64,000 bases of DNA, taken from positions 1-64,000 of the forward strand of contig DATKKG010000075.1 in NCBI GenBank assembly GCA_035543015.1, read 5' to 3'. This stretch comes from DATKKG01 sp035543015. GTDB taxonomy: Archaea; Thermoproteota; Nitrososphaeria; Conexivisphaerales; DTJL01. The notes under the pieces are model-generated. The model was not told the DNA's origin. It saw only the letters and a list, made by a program, of their open reading frames with translations, and ran no database searches. This document shows, in pieces, positions 1 to 7,559 of the stretch (its first letter is position 1; each line of letters opens with the position of its first letter). A program made the position numbers and the translations under genes.

Positions 1-1
1 C

Positions 2-145
2 TCTTCGATAAAGGAATACGAGTCTCAGGTCGGGCTGGCGACGGAGAAGGTCAAGGAGGCCCTCGCGGGGCTCGAGAAGCTCTCGCGCTGGCGCATGGTC
101 GAGGTCGCAAACCAGAGCAAGAGCAAGGCGGAATCGAACCCTTAG
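2..145 (+). CDS. C-terminal end of an unidentified protein (5' partial)
   Basis: An open frame runs from the window edge to a TAG at 143-145 and encodes 47 residues. They are helical and charged (…VGLATEKVKEALAGLEKL… then a Ser/Lys-rich tail), and codon use is GC-rich in third positions like the real genes here. The protein begins outside the window, so no family can be assigned. Confidence 0.5.
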   Translation, partial: SSIKEYESQVGLATEKVKEALAGLEKLSRWRMVEVANQSKSKAESNP

Positions 146-351
146 GTTAGGGGCTCCTCAGGCTTCGCGACCATCAACTTGCCAGGGCATCACGTTTCGC
201 GGACTACCACCTAGGCCATACGGGTCCGAAGTACCCGCGACCACCGGCGGTGAACCCCAAAGAGAACCCGAGGCACCGCAAAGAAAGACTCAGTGAGCCG
301 CCTTGAATGATGTAGACGAAGCGTAATGAATCCATGAATACCCTCAAGGCC
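146..351. other. Intergenic stretch, no gene recognised
   Basis: About 200 bases with no convincing reading frame. On the minus strand a short hairpin can be drawn (CGGGT/ACCCG around 225-245) next to a D-arm-like string, but no T-arm or anticodon stem completes a tRNA. I see no SRP, RNase P or 5S signature. It may hold terminators or an unrecognised structured RNA. Confidence 0.4.
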
Positions 352-789
352 TCATCCCTCGACCATGAGGGTTCCGCGCATGTACTGGTGGACCGTGCAG
401 AAGATGTTGCAGTAGAAGGTGTAGTTGCCGGGGTTGGTGGCCGTGAAGGTCACGCTGTCGCTTTCCCCAGGTCCCACGATGAGTCCCTGAGGGAAATAGC
501 CGTCGATGGCGAACCCGTGCGCCTCAACCTTCCCGTCATTGATCACGTTGATGGTGACGTTGTCCCCCACATGGACGGCGATTACGGGCCACGGCAGGCC
601 GTGCTGCACCGAGCCGTTGAATCCGTTGGAATCGGCCATTATGGTGAAGTTCAGCATGTGCGGCTGGACCTCAGCCGGAGGCCGATTCAGATACAGGACC
701 GCCAGCGCGATGGCCAACGCAGCCACGAGCACCACCGCGACCAACACTCTTGACCTGCTGCTTGACAGCGCCAATCTACCCCCAGACAT
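352..789 (-). CDS. membrane-anchored blue-copper (cupredoxin) protein
   Basis: A 145-residue protein with a hydrophobic anchor or signal segment at about residues 14-34, then a cupredoxin beta-barrel. The copper loop near the C-terminus reads C-T-V-H-Q-Y-M-R-G. This has the Cys-x2-His-x2-Met spacing of amicyanin-type type 1 sites; the upstream His is in EAHGFAIDG. An extra Cys lies four residues before the ligand Cys (CNIFC), giving a partial resemblance to a CuA loop, but the His spacing is one residue short for CuA. The ATG at 789 follows a GGATAGG ribosome site and lies 6 bases after the ZIP-like gene, so the two are probably one operon. The likely role is extracytoplasmic electron transfer or copper binding; the partner is unknown. 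Confidence 0.85.
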   Translation of the reverse strand: MSGGRLALSSSRSRVLVAVVLVAALAIALAVLYLNRPPAEVQPHMLNFTIMADSNGFNGSVQHGLPWPVIAVHVGDNVTINVINDGKVEAHGFAIDGYFPQGLIVGPGESDSVTFTATNPGNYTFYCNIFCTVHQYMRGTLMVEG

Positions 790-795
790 GGAAAC

Positions 796-1530
796 CTATC
801 CCGTGTGCAGCAGCGCCGCGAAATAAATCATCAGGAACCCCACACAGAATGCCACGGCAAGCTTCGTCCTGTCCCCGGCACCCATGGCCTGTGGGGTGAG
901 CCTGAGGAGCATATAGATGTCGCCACCTGAAGCCGCAGCTAGGAGGTACGTGGACGGAATTATCGCGAAGTACCCGAACGGCGTGGCTACAGCCGCCATG
1001 ACCCCCACAATGCCGCTGAGCAGAACCGCGTCCTTCAGGCTGGGCTTCGAAGTGCCCGCCACGAGGAAGGCGGAAAGCATGAAGCCTTCGATGGCCTTGT
1101 GCGTGACGAAGGCGATGGTCTCCGCGCCCAGCAGGCTCCCTACACCCGTCATTGCGAGGCCGTCTCCTATGTCCATCGCTTCTCCGCCTGAATGGAGCCC
1201 CAAGGAGATCGCCGCAAGGATCGCAACCATGAATGAAAGCCCCCCCGGATTCAGGAACCCCTTGTCCAGATAGACCAGAGCGACGAACGCGACGATGAAG
1301 CACAGGACCAGGGCCGCCTGTGTCAACCCGCCCCCGAAGCCCTGGGCGACGTCCAGGTCCACCGCATCGCTCATGAGGTCGACGAACAGCCAAGTCAGGA
1401 TCCCGACGCCGATGGCCGCGACGATCCCCTTGCCGATCGAGCCGCCCAATAGGACGCCGATGAAGGAGCCGACGATTAAGGGCACGAACGTCGACGCAAA
1501 AACCAGGGCCATCGCTGTCAGGACGTCCAT
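796..1530 (-). CDS. ZIP-family-like metal transporter
   Basis: A 244-residue polytopic protein with about eight hydrophobic segments. Two motifs match the ZIP metal-site helices: LHSGGEAMDIG (compare HSxxEG) and HKAIEGFMLSAFL (compare HKxPEGxALGxxL). The usual Pro of the second motif is Ile. Known ZIP proteins import divalent metals such as Zn2+, Fe2+ or Mn2+. The next gene in the operon is a cupredoxin, so metal supply to an envelope redox protein is a fair inference, although copper is not a standard ZIP substrate. The ATG at 1530 has AGGTGA 5 bases upstream and a TATA box about 35 bases upstream. Confidence 0.8.
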   Translation of the reverse strand: MDVLTAMALVFASTFVPLIVGSFIGVLLGGSIGKGIVAAIGVGILTWLFVDLMSDAVDLDVAQGFGGGLTQAALVLCFIVAFVALVYLDKGFLNPGGLSFMVAILAAISLGLHSGGEAMDIGDGLAMTGVGSLLGAETIAFVTHKAIEGFMLSAFLVAGTSKPSLKDAVLLSGIVGVMAAVATPFGYFAIIPSTYLLAAASGGDIYMLLRLTPQAMGAGDRTKLAVAFCVGFLMIYFAALLHTG

Positions 1531-1560
1531 TATCTCACCTGTTCTTCCTCGGAGTCTTAG

Positions 1561-1570
1561 AGTTTATAAT
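1561..1570 (-). promoter_or_regulatory. TATA box of the ZIP-cupredoxin operon
   Basis: On the minus strand the sequence reads ATTATAAACT, a good archaeal TATA box 30-40 bases before the ATG at 1530, giving a leader of only about 10 bases. Confidence 0.55.
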
Positions 1571-1858
1571 GATTTCCGGGAATCCACCGAGGTCTCGCTG
1601 ATTCAGAGGCAACCCGAAGGATCGTACGTCATCACAGCACATGGCAGGCTGCAGCTCCGGCTGTCTTCAGCGCATCGACGAGGCCGCCCAAATCTTCGCC
1701 GAGGGAGAGCGTTACACTTGGGGGATGCGGGAGAGCGAGGGCGGCGAATTCATGATTCGCCCGGTGTTCATAGAGCAGGTGAAGAAGGTGTGGATCAACG
1801 AAGTCGTATTAGCACCGACCAGTCGTAAATGGGCGATCGAGCGTCCGCTCGGCGGGAC
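1571..1858. other. Gap with a possible decayed reading frame
   Basis: A plus-strand frame opening at 1641 has gene-like, GC-rich third positions for its first 60 codons, then runs antisense into the next minus-strand gene (open to 2003). It has no ribosome site and matches nothing I recognise. It may be a remnant or chance; I do not call it a gene. Confidence 0.3.
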
Positions 1859-2077
1859 CTATACTTCGACCGTGTCCCTATCCTTCGGGTCCAGGGACTT
1901 TCTCAGCTGCCCTTTGACCCAGTCGGAGTTCTCATCGTTCCTCAACTCCTTTGTCGCTTCGTCCCTGGACAGCTTCTCGGTCCTCTTCTGCTCGGCCTCG
2001 TAGAGGGTGTGCATGTCCTTGTACGCCACCCTCTTACCCTTGGTGTCCTCTTCGACGACGGAAGACATTATTGTCAT
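1859..2077 (-). CDS. small charged protein of unknown function
   Basis: 72 residues, or 69 if the second Met is used (MSSVVEEDTKGK…). It is strongly hydrophilic, with alternating Lys/Arg and Asp/Glu through its length, no Cys and no membrane segment. That composition is typical of small archaeal stress or nucleic-acid-associated proteins, but no family is recognised. It lies upstream of no obvious partner; hsp20 is 260 bases away on the same strand. It could be a chance frame, although its composition argues for coding. Confidence 0.45.
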   Translation of the reverse strand: MTIMSSVVEEDTKGKRVAYKDMHTLYEAEQKRTEKLSRDEATKELRNDENSDWVKGQLRKSLDPKDRDTVEV

Positions 2078-2287
2078 GATCGTAGCCCCGGACCATTAAG
2101 GGTTCTCCTATCTACTAGATTGACAATCGGTCAAAAGGTGAAGACACGGTCTCAATGGCACCATTTCCACACACTCGGCTTTGGATAAGCCAACTTCATT
2201 CCTTTCGTCCTGGGTTCGCGCACCACCTAGTGGATCGAAGTCTGGCAGAAATACGGTGACACGATCGAGACGTCGAAAGCGGTCCTA

Positions 2288-2315
2288 GGGGTCCCGGCCT
2301 CGCACTCGGGACCCC
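2288..2315 (-). terminator. strong hairpin downstream of hsp20
   Basis: A perfect 8-bp inverted repeat, GGGGTCCC / GGGACCCC, with a 12-base loop lies 24 bases beyond the hsp20 stop on the minus strand. It is not followed by a long T-run, so termination or 3'-end protection is inferred rather than shown. Confidence 0.45.
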
Positions 2316-2338
2316 GACCCGATGTACGGACGACCGCC

Positions 2339-2872
2339 CTACTTCACCGATAACTTGCGCCCCTTGACCTGGGTTGGCGTCTTCTTCGGGACCGTGACCT
2401 CAAGCACACCGTCTTTCACAGAAGCCTCGGCCTTTTCGCTCTCCACCGGCTCGGGGAACAGCATTGTCCTCGACATCTTCGAGTATCCTCTCTCCCTCCG
2501 GACGAACCCCTCCTTCTCTTGCTTGACCTCGGTCTTCGCCTCGCCTTCCACCGTGATCTCGCTATCCGTCACCGTGATGTCCAGCTTGTCCTTTGGGATG
2601 CCGGGGACCTCGATCACTAGCCTATACTCCTTCCCCGTATCGACCAGGTCCGCGTACGGGCGCCTCACTCCGGGAAGCCTCGCGAACCACTTGCTCTTAG
2701 GCTCGAGCCACAGGTCTCCGAACGGCGCATCTCTCTCGAAGCGCCTTGCGGCGTCGTCGAACACGCGAGCCATATAGTGCACGTACTCCTCGGGACTCCA
2801 GGGAGTCAAGCTCGTTCCGCTCTTCGTCTCCTCTTTCTCTTCAGGAACCTTCTTCCCTTCGCTATTCGTCAA
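2339..2872 (-). CDS. hsp20: Hsp20 / alpha-crystallin small heat-shock protein
   Basis: A 177-residue protein. The alpha-crystallin domain (about 70-165) has the usual landmarks: a DTGKEYRLVIEVPGI strand, YSKMSRTMLFPEPVE, and the closing GVLEVTVPK. Residues 1-60 are a charged N-terminal arm. The C-terminal tail lacks a clear I-x-I anchor, which may limit oligomer assembly. Such proteins are ATP-independent holdases against aggregation. Translation starts at a TTG (2872) with GGTGT upstream; there is no in-frame ATG before residue 34. Confidence 0.92.
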   Translation of the reverse strand: MTNSEGKKVPEEKEETKSGTSLTPWSPEEYVHYMARVFDDAARRFERDAPFGDLWLEPKSKWFARLPGVRRPYADLVDTGKEYRLVIEVPGIPKDKLDITVTDSEITVEGEAKTEVKQEKEGFVRRERGYSKMSRTMLFPEPVESEKAEASVKDGVLEVTVPKKTPTQVKGRKLSVK

Positions 2873-2968
2873 CCTATCTTACACCTATCGTACGCAGGTT
2901 ATTCCTCACGGTATTTACTCAGCGCGTATTCTGTGCAACCTTTTGCAACCTCTCATGTCAGAGCCTTA

Positions 2969-3031
2969 GATGGGCCGGGTAGGACTCTGGTCTCAGTGAG
3001 TATGACGCTGTGGATGGGCCGGGCAGGATTC
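2969..3031. repeat. direct repeat of the tRNA-Val 3' end
   Basis: The 19-base string at 3013-3031, which is the 3' end of the tRNA gene with 2 flanking bases, recurs at 2969-2987 with two mismatches (gatgggccgggtaggactc against gatgggccgggcaggattc). The copies are 25 bases apart. A partial tRNA 3' duplication is the form of an integration (att) scar, but no integrase or element lies between them. Confidence 0.5.
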
Positions 3032-3090
3032 GAACCTGCGATCTTCGCCGTGTCAGAGCGACGTCCAAGACCAGACTAGACGACCGGCCC
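3015..3090 (-). tRNA. tRNA-Val (anticodon GAC)
   Basis: On the minus strand a full cloverleaf folds: acceptor GGGCCGG/CCGGCCC, D-arm GTCT…GGAC, anticodon stem TCGCT/GGCGA with loop CTGACAC, T-arm GCAGG-TTCGAAT-CCTGC, and discriminator A. The anticodon GAC reads GUC/GUU valine codons. There is no intron, and CCA is not encoded (ATCC follows). Confidence 0.95.
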
Positions 3091-3222
3091 CTACTTCGTT
3101 TAGCTCCGCTTGAGATTCGATTTAAACCTTTTCGGGGGAGGGAAGGGAACTGACGAACGAATACCGTCTCTCTCACATGGTTTATCTACATGCAACTGAC
3201 GAAGGAACAACCGACTCTTCGA

Positions 3223-4479
3223 ATGAGCACTCTTTCGGGCCTCTACAAGGTCGACATGGAAACGAGGATGAAACGCGTGAAGGAGTTCGCCAACCTCGCC
3301 GACGAAGAAGCGGCCTCCATCTACTCCATGGACTCCCTCAAGAGGGACGTGGCCGACAGGATGATAGAGAACGTCATCGGTGCCATCCAGCTCCCTCTGG
3401 GCGTGGCCACCAACTTCCTCATCAACGGGAAGGAGTACGCCGTCCCCATGGCCATAGAGGAGCCCAGCGTCGTGGCCGCCGCGTCCAACGCCGCCAAGAT
3501 GACCAGGGCGAAGGGGGGCTTCCACGCCGTCTCCACCAGGCCCCTCATGGTGGCCCAGATACAGTCGGTGGGCGTCCCCGACCCCTACGCCGCAGTGCAG
3601 AAGGTCATCGCCCACACAAAGGAGATCCTAGAGATAAGCAACGAGACCAACCCCACCCTCGTCAAGCTGGGAGGAGGCGCCGTTGATCTGGACGCCAGGG
3701 TCCTCGACACCAGCAGGGGGAAGATGGTGATAACGGAGATCACCGTCGACTGCAGGGACGCCATGGGGGCCAACACCGTCAACACCATGGCCGAGACCGT
3801 GGCCCCCCTCATCGACTCCCTCATCGGGGGGAGGGTGCGGCTCAGGATCCTCTCCAACCTCGCGACGAAGAGGCTGGTGCGCTCATGGGCGACCTTCGAC
3901 AAGGAGTCCTTGGGCGGCTCCGACGTCGTTGAGGGGATACTTGACGCCTATGCCTTCGCCGAGGCGGACCCCTACCGCGCCACCACCCACAACAAGGGAA
4001 TCATGAACGGCATATCGTCGGTGGCTCTCGCGACGGGCAACGACACCCGGGCCATAGAGTCCGGCGCCCACGCATACGCCGCCAGGAGCGGCCGCTACAC
4101 ATCCCTCACCAGGTACGAGAAGGACGCCGAGGGGAACATCGTGGGCTCCATAGAGCTCCCCATAGCCTCGGGCATCCTGGGAGGGGCCACCTCCACCCAC
4201 CCCGTCGCCAAGGCCTCCATCAAGATCCTGGGGGTGAAGTCCGCCCAGGAGCTGGCCTGCGTGATGGCTTCCGTGGGACTCGCCCAGAACCTGGCAGCCC
4301 TGAGGGCCTTGGCAACGGAGGGAATCAGCAAGGGTCACATGAAGCTGCATGCGAGGAACCTCGCCGTCATGGCCGGGGCGCCGCCCGAGCTGATATCCAG
4401 GGTGGTCGAGGAGATGGAGAAAGAGCCCCATGTCACCTACGACAAGGTCGTCGAGATAGTCAAGAGGCTGAAGGCCTAG
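3223..4479 (+). CDS. mvaA: class II hydroxymethylglutaryl-CoA reductase
   Basis: Makes mevalonate from HMG-CoA for the isoprenoid lipids archaea need (or runs the reverse reaction in mevalonate-degrading bacteria). Class II hallmarks are present: RMIENVIGAIQLPLGVA, AIEEPSVVAAASNAAK, STRPLMVAQ, DAMGANTVNTMAE, a THNKGIMNGISS lysine motif, GNDTRAIESGAHAYA, and the C-terminal catalytic His in KLHARNLA. It lacks the class I membrane anchor. I chose the ATG at 3223 (MSTLSGLYKVD…) because class II enzymes begin at this point; an in-frame ATG at 3190 would add 11 residues. A TATA-like gatttaaacc lies near 3118. Class II is found in some archaea, while many others have class I. Confidence 0.93.
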   Translation: MSTLSGLYKVDMETRMKRVKEFANLADEEAASIYSMDSLKRDVADRMIENVIGAIQLPLGVATNFLINGKEYAVPMAIEEPSVVAAASNAAKMTRAKGGFHAVSTRPLMVAQIQSVGVPDPYAAVQKVIAHTKEILEISNETNPTLVKLGGGAVDLDARVLDTSRGKMVITEITVDCRDAMGANTVNTMAETVAPLIDSLIGGRVRLRILSNLATKRLVRSWATFDKESLGGSDVVEGILDAYAFAEADPYRATTHNKGIMNGISSVALATGNDTRAIESGAHAYAARSGRYTSLTRYEKDAEGNIVGSIELPIASGILGGATSTHPVAKASIKILGVKSAQELACVMASVGLAQNLAALRALATEGISKGHMKLHARNLAVMAGAPPELISRVVEEMEKEPHVTYDKVVEIVKRLKA

Positions 4480-4505
4480 AATACACGGGCCCTATGTCAG
4501 TGGCG

Positions 4506-5564
4506 CTACCTGCCCTCTCCTGAGGCTAGGTCTTCGAGCACCTGGTAGCAGTGCATGGCGTCCTTGGACTCGAGCACGACTATGGCCGTAAGCGTCGCAG
4601 TGATGTATTCGACCAGGTTGATCCCATGTGCCGCCAGCTCCGCCGTTATGACCGCGGCCACCCCGGGGACCTTCATCGTGGCTTCCGACAACGAAATCAC
4701 GACCTCCGAGAGGTTGTCGATCACTCGCAGTATGCTCTTCTGCGGGATCAAGGAGGTTAGCTTCTCCTGATTCTTCGCGTCGAACACCACGCTCACCGTC
4801 TCCAGCGCGGACACCATGTGAAGGGTCTCGCCCCTCGCGTAGTCGACCTCGCCGTTGAACTTGGCAAGCCCGACGGAGACCTCCGGGGAATTGAGTATCA
4901 CGTAGTCGACTATCCTGTCTTTCAGCAGGAGCTTCTGGATGTACTTGCCCACGCCTTCAGGCATCGCCTTGTGCTCGGCGGCGTGGAACCTCTTCACGAC
5001 CTTCACCAAGGGCTCCTTCGTGCTCACCACGCGCTTCTGTCCCTTTGCCCAAGGAAGCACTACCCTGTAGACGTCGACCGGGAAGGCCACGTTCTTCATA
5101 TCGTGAGACTCTAGCTTGATCAGAGGGTAGCGAAGTTTGTTCCGGATCTGGTCGTAGACCTGCTGGGAGATGCACACTTCGCCGCCCGCGGCCATCGGCT
5201 CGATCCTGGAAGCGATGTTGACGGCGTCACCGAAGACGTCGCCGGCCTTATGGACCACGTCTCCCACATGGATGCCTATCCTGACTTTCACCTTCGTCCT
5301 GGCTCTCTGGTTGTAGTCATGGAGGACCTTCTGGATCTCGATTCCGCACCGGGTCGCTTCCAGCGCGCTCCTGAACTCGACCAGGAAAGCGTCACCCATC
5401 GTCTTGACCTCGGTACCTCCATGCCTGCGGAGCACCGGTCGAATCAGCTCCCTGTGCTTCTCAAGGAGCTTAAGGGCCAGTCGTTCGTTCTTCTGCGTTA
5501 ACGCAGAGTAGCCTACGATGTCCGTGAACATGATTGCCGCTAGCCTTCTTTCGGAGCCGGTCAA
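4506..5564 (-). CDS. class III adenylate cyclase with C-terminal ACT-like domain
   Basis: Residues 7-170 are a class III cyclase catalytic domain: metal aspartates D15 (FTDIVGYS) and D58 (KTMGDAF), adenine-selecting K54 and D113, and transition-state N116 and R120 (GDAVNIASR). All key residues are present, so it should convert ATP to cAMP as a homodimer. After a helical linker, residues about 296-350 (KVPGVAAVITAELAAHGINL…) look like an ACT ligand-binding domain. There is no membrane segment. Translation starts at TTG 5564 after GAAGG. Cyclase-ACT fusion is not a standard architecture that I know of; the ACT call is from pattern only. Confidence 0.88.
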   Translation of the reverse strand: MTGSERRLAAIMFTDIVGYSALTQKNERLALKLLEKHRELIRPVLRRHGGTEVKTMGDAFLVEFRSALEATRCGIEIQKVLHDYNQRARTKVKVRIGIHVGDVVHKAGDVFGDAVNIASRIEPMAAGGEVCISQQVYDQIRNKLRYPLIKLESHDMKNVAFPVDVYRVVLPWAKGQKRVVSTKEPLVKVVKRFHAAEHKAMPEGVGKYIQKLLLKDRIVDYVILNSPEVSVGLAKFNGEVDYARGETLHMVSALETVSVVFDAKNQEKLTSLIPQKSILRVIDNLSEVVISLSEATMKVPGVAAVITAELAAHGINLVEYITATLTAIVVLESKDAMHCYQVLEDLASGEGR

Positions 5565-5687
5565 GTCTATGCCAACCTTCGATTCGAAACACTGAGGGTA
5601 AAAGGGTTTGGGAGGTAGTGTTCCAGGAAACCTGCGTTTCGCAAGACATAATAGCTTCCCGTCTCAAGGCCACAGGTAGAAGCTCCA

Positions 5688-5867
5688 ATGGTAGGCAGCA
5701 ACACCTCCTTCGGAATGGATGATGTGCTTCTATCCGTCGCCGTAGTCCTTCTCCTCTTCACGGCGCTGGTGGGCGGGAACTGGTGGTGGCCAGTCCTGAT
5801 CGTAGTCATCATCATACTTCTATTGGCGCTCTTCTTCAAGAGAAGGCCGAAGTCAGGAAAGGATTAG
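5688..5867 (+). CDS. small two-helix membrane protein
   Basis: A 59-residue frame starting at ATG 5688, with GGTAGA about 10 bases upstream and a TATA-like cataatag at 5646-5653. Residues 13-31 and 36-52 are strongly hydrophobic and are separated by GGNWWWP; the end is basic (KRRPKSGKD), which suggests a cytoplasmic C-terminus. No family is recognised. Confidence 0.7.
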   Translation: MVGSNTSFGMDDVLLSVAVVLLLFTALVGGNWWWPVLIVVIIILLLALFFKRRPKSGKD

Positions 5868-5911
5868 GACGCGGCTCTTCTGCCGACTCGTTGGAACGGA
5901 CCCAGCAGGGC

Positions 5912-6370
5912 TCAGGTCTTCGTCGACCGCTCAAACAGCAGGGCCAGGGCAACGGCAAAGCCCAGGATCGCGTAGACTAGGTAGCCGGGGAACTCCGGAA
6001 CCGGCTGGAGGACGTCGACCTCGGCCACCATTTCAGGATGATAGAAGCAGTTATAGGTGAAGTTGCCTGCCTGGGCGAAGGCATACGAAAAGGACTTCCC
6101 GGGCTGAAGGTCGCCCGAGTTCCAGTAGACGGCCTGACCCCCGTCGGCCGTCGTCGTGTGGATCTGCGCACCCATATTGGTCCACACGACCGTGTCGCCC
6201 ACGTTCACCGTGAAGACTCGGGGAGAGAAGTAGTTGTCGCCCACTTGCACCGTCCAGGTCTGGGCAGCCCTCGCCGCGCCATCCCCCCTCAGACCCATCG
6301 TTGCGGAGTACATGATGAGGAGCAGCGACAGGATAAGGAGGCACCTCCTGAGCAATGAAGCGGAACGCAA
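5912..6370 (-). CDS. secreted, C-terminally anchored plastocyanin-like cupredoxin
   Basis: A 152-residue protein with a signal peptide (about 1-36), a cupredoxin domain (38-122) and a C-terminal membrane helix (128-146) ending in RSTKT. Type 1 copper ligands are the His in AQIHTTT and the loop N-C-F-Y-H-P-E-M, with Cys-x2-His-x2-Met spacing as in the cupredoxin at 352-789. It should sit on the outer face of the membrane as an electron carrier; its redox partner is not in this window. Translation starts at TTG 6370; a TATA-like ggttaagtatcc lies about 35 bases upstream on the minus strand. Confidence 0.9.
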   Translation of the reverse strand: MRSASLLRRCLLILSLLLIMYSATMGLRGDGAARAAQTWTVQVGDNYFSPRVFTVNVGDTVVWTNMGAQIHTTTADGGQAVYWNSGDLQPGKSFSYAFAQAGNFTYNCFYHPEMVAEVDVLQPVPEFPGYLVYAILGFAVALALLFERSTKT

Positions 6371-6511
6371 GCCTGCTTTCGCTAGACGGACCGGGACTCT
6401 CGCGGATACTTAACCAATCCCCAAATACCGTCTACGACCCCAAGACCAGCGCCCTCCCTCCTAGTTTCGTGTGCGCAGTTCAAATACGGTGAAGGGATGG
6501 AGGACGCTCCG

Positions 6512-6802
6512 ATGCCATACTACCTTACCGTCGCCAACTGGACCGATCAGGGAATAAGGAACATCAAAGAGTCGCCCAAGAGGCTGGATGCCGCGAAGGC
6601 CCTGAGCGCCACCTTCGGGGGCAAGCTCGAGTGGTTCTATTACACCATGGGCAAGTACGACCTCGCCTTCGTGACCTCCTTCCCCAACGACGAAAGCGCC
6701 GCCAAGTTCCTCTTCTCCCTTGGGAAGCTGGGCAACCTGAAGACCGACACAATGAAAGCCATCCCAGAGGCCGAAGGCGTCAAACTCATCAACTCCCTCT
6801 AG
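6512..6802 (+). CDS. GYD-domain protein
   Basis: A 96-residue protein of the GYD family (PF08734-type), with the standard opening PYYLTVANWTDQGIRNIKES, then KLEWFYYTMGKYDLAFVTSFP, in which G-K-Y-D is the family-naming motif. These are small ferredoxin-like alpha/beta proteins of unknown biochemical role. The ATG at 6512 has a clean GGAGGA ribosome site 8 bases upstream; an earlier ATG at 6497 has none and would add five residues before the conserved start. Confidence 0.9.
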   Translation: MPYYLTVANWTDQGIRNIKESPKRLDAAKALSATFGGKLEWFYYTMGKYDLAFVTSFPNDESAAKFLFSLGKLGNLKTDTMKAIPEAEGVKLINSL

Positions 6803-6934
6803 AAGAGCTTCCCGTAGGCCGCGGCACCGTTTTGTTTCTCTGGAGCCATCAGTGGGGGCCAGGCTACTGTGCCGATGTCTCACTCTCCCAATACCACATA
6901 TGCGATGAGCGTAAGCAGGCCTTTCACCCTGATC

Positions 6935-6983
6935 CGTATCATTATCGTATCACCCAGATTGCGGGCCGTATCGACATCGTACC
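6935..6983 (+). promoter_or_regulatory. CGTATC operator array, copy 1
   Basis: Four CGTATC-type hexamers in direct orientation start at 6935, 6946, 6967 and 6978 (the last reads CGTACC). Their spacings of 11, 21 and 11 put all four on one face of the helix. The array is followed by AACCTACTTACC and then the start of the gene at 7035. The same array lies before the gene at 8385. A DNA-binding regulator is inferred; none is identified. Confidence 0.65.
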
Positions 6984-7034
6984 ACAGAACCTACTTACCG
7001 CATCTATTCCATGGGCAACTCCGTGATCATGCAA

Positions 7035-7460
7035 ATGACACAGAATACGTCTTCCGGTATTCATAGCGTAGCCTGGATCCTCGCCCTCGTCGGCGGGATC
7101 CTGATGGTGCTGGGCGGTGCGTTGCTCCTGGGCGTCGGGGCCTTCGTCCTCCCGCATATGGACTTCACCGACGTCACGGTGCCGCAGAACTTCCCGGCTT
7201 CCGACATCCCGGCCCTCGCGTCCGGCTTCGTCGGCACGATGGGGGCCTTCGGGATTGTCTCGGGAGCCATAGTCCTAGTCTCGGCGATCATGCTCCTGAG
7301 GGGCACGAGCTCATGGAGGCTGTGGGGCGTCCTGATACTCGTCTTCTCGGTCCTCAGCTTCGTCGGGTCGGGCGGCTTCGTCCTCGGGGCGATCCTGGGG
7401 ATAATCGGCGGGATAATGGCCCTCGCATATAAGCCACCGATGCAGCAGGTCCAGATGTGA
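7035..7460 (+). CDS. four-helix membrane protein, unknown function
   Basis: About 141 residues with four hydrophobic segments, glycine-rich (GGILMVLGGALLLGVGAF, GIVSGAIVLVSAIMLL, WGVLILVFSVLSFVGSGGF, GAILGIIGGIMALAY), and an extracytoplasmic loop between the first two. The Gly-rich pattern resembles DUF4064/DUF4190-like small membrane proteins. I prefer the ATG at 7035 (MTQNTSSG) because the gene at 8385 begins in the same way at the same distance from the same operator array; ATGs at 7011 and 7029 are alternatives. Confidence 0.7.
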   Translation: MTQNTSSGIHSVAWILALVGGILMVLGGALLLGVGAFVLPHMDFTDVTVPQNFPASDIPALASGFVGTMGAFGIVSGAIVLVSAIMLLRGTSSWRLWGVLILVFSVLSFVGSGGFVLGAILGIIGGIMALAYKPPMQQVQM

Positions 7461-7559
7461 GCTGGCTGCACCATACCGCGCAAGCTTGGCAAGTGGTGGC
7501 GACCGTGATCACAGAACACCCTGTTCTTTCATATTCAGAACGGCAGCGGATGGATCCCT

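Noticed and set aside
180..260. tRNA-like D-arm string on the minus strand
   Set aside because: No matching acceptor, anticodon stem or T-loop could be found, so it is not called as a tRNA.
352..789. Cytochrome oxidase subunit II / CuA protein
   Set aside because: The Cys-His spacing is one residue short for CuA and no oxidase subunit genes are near; a type 1 site fits.
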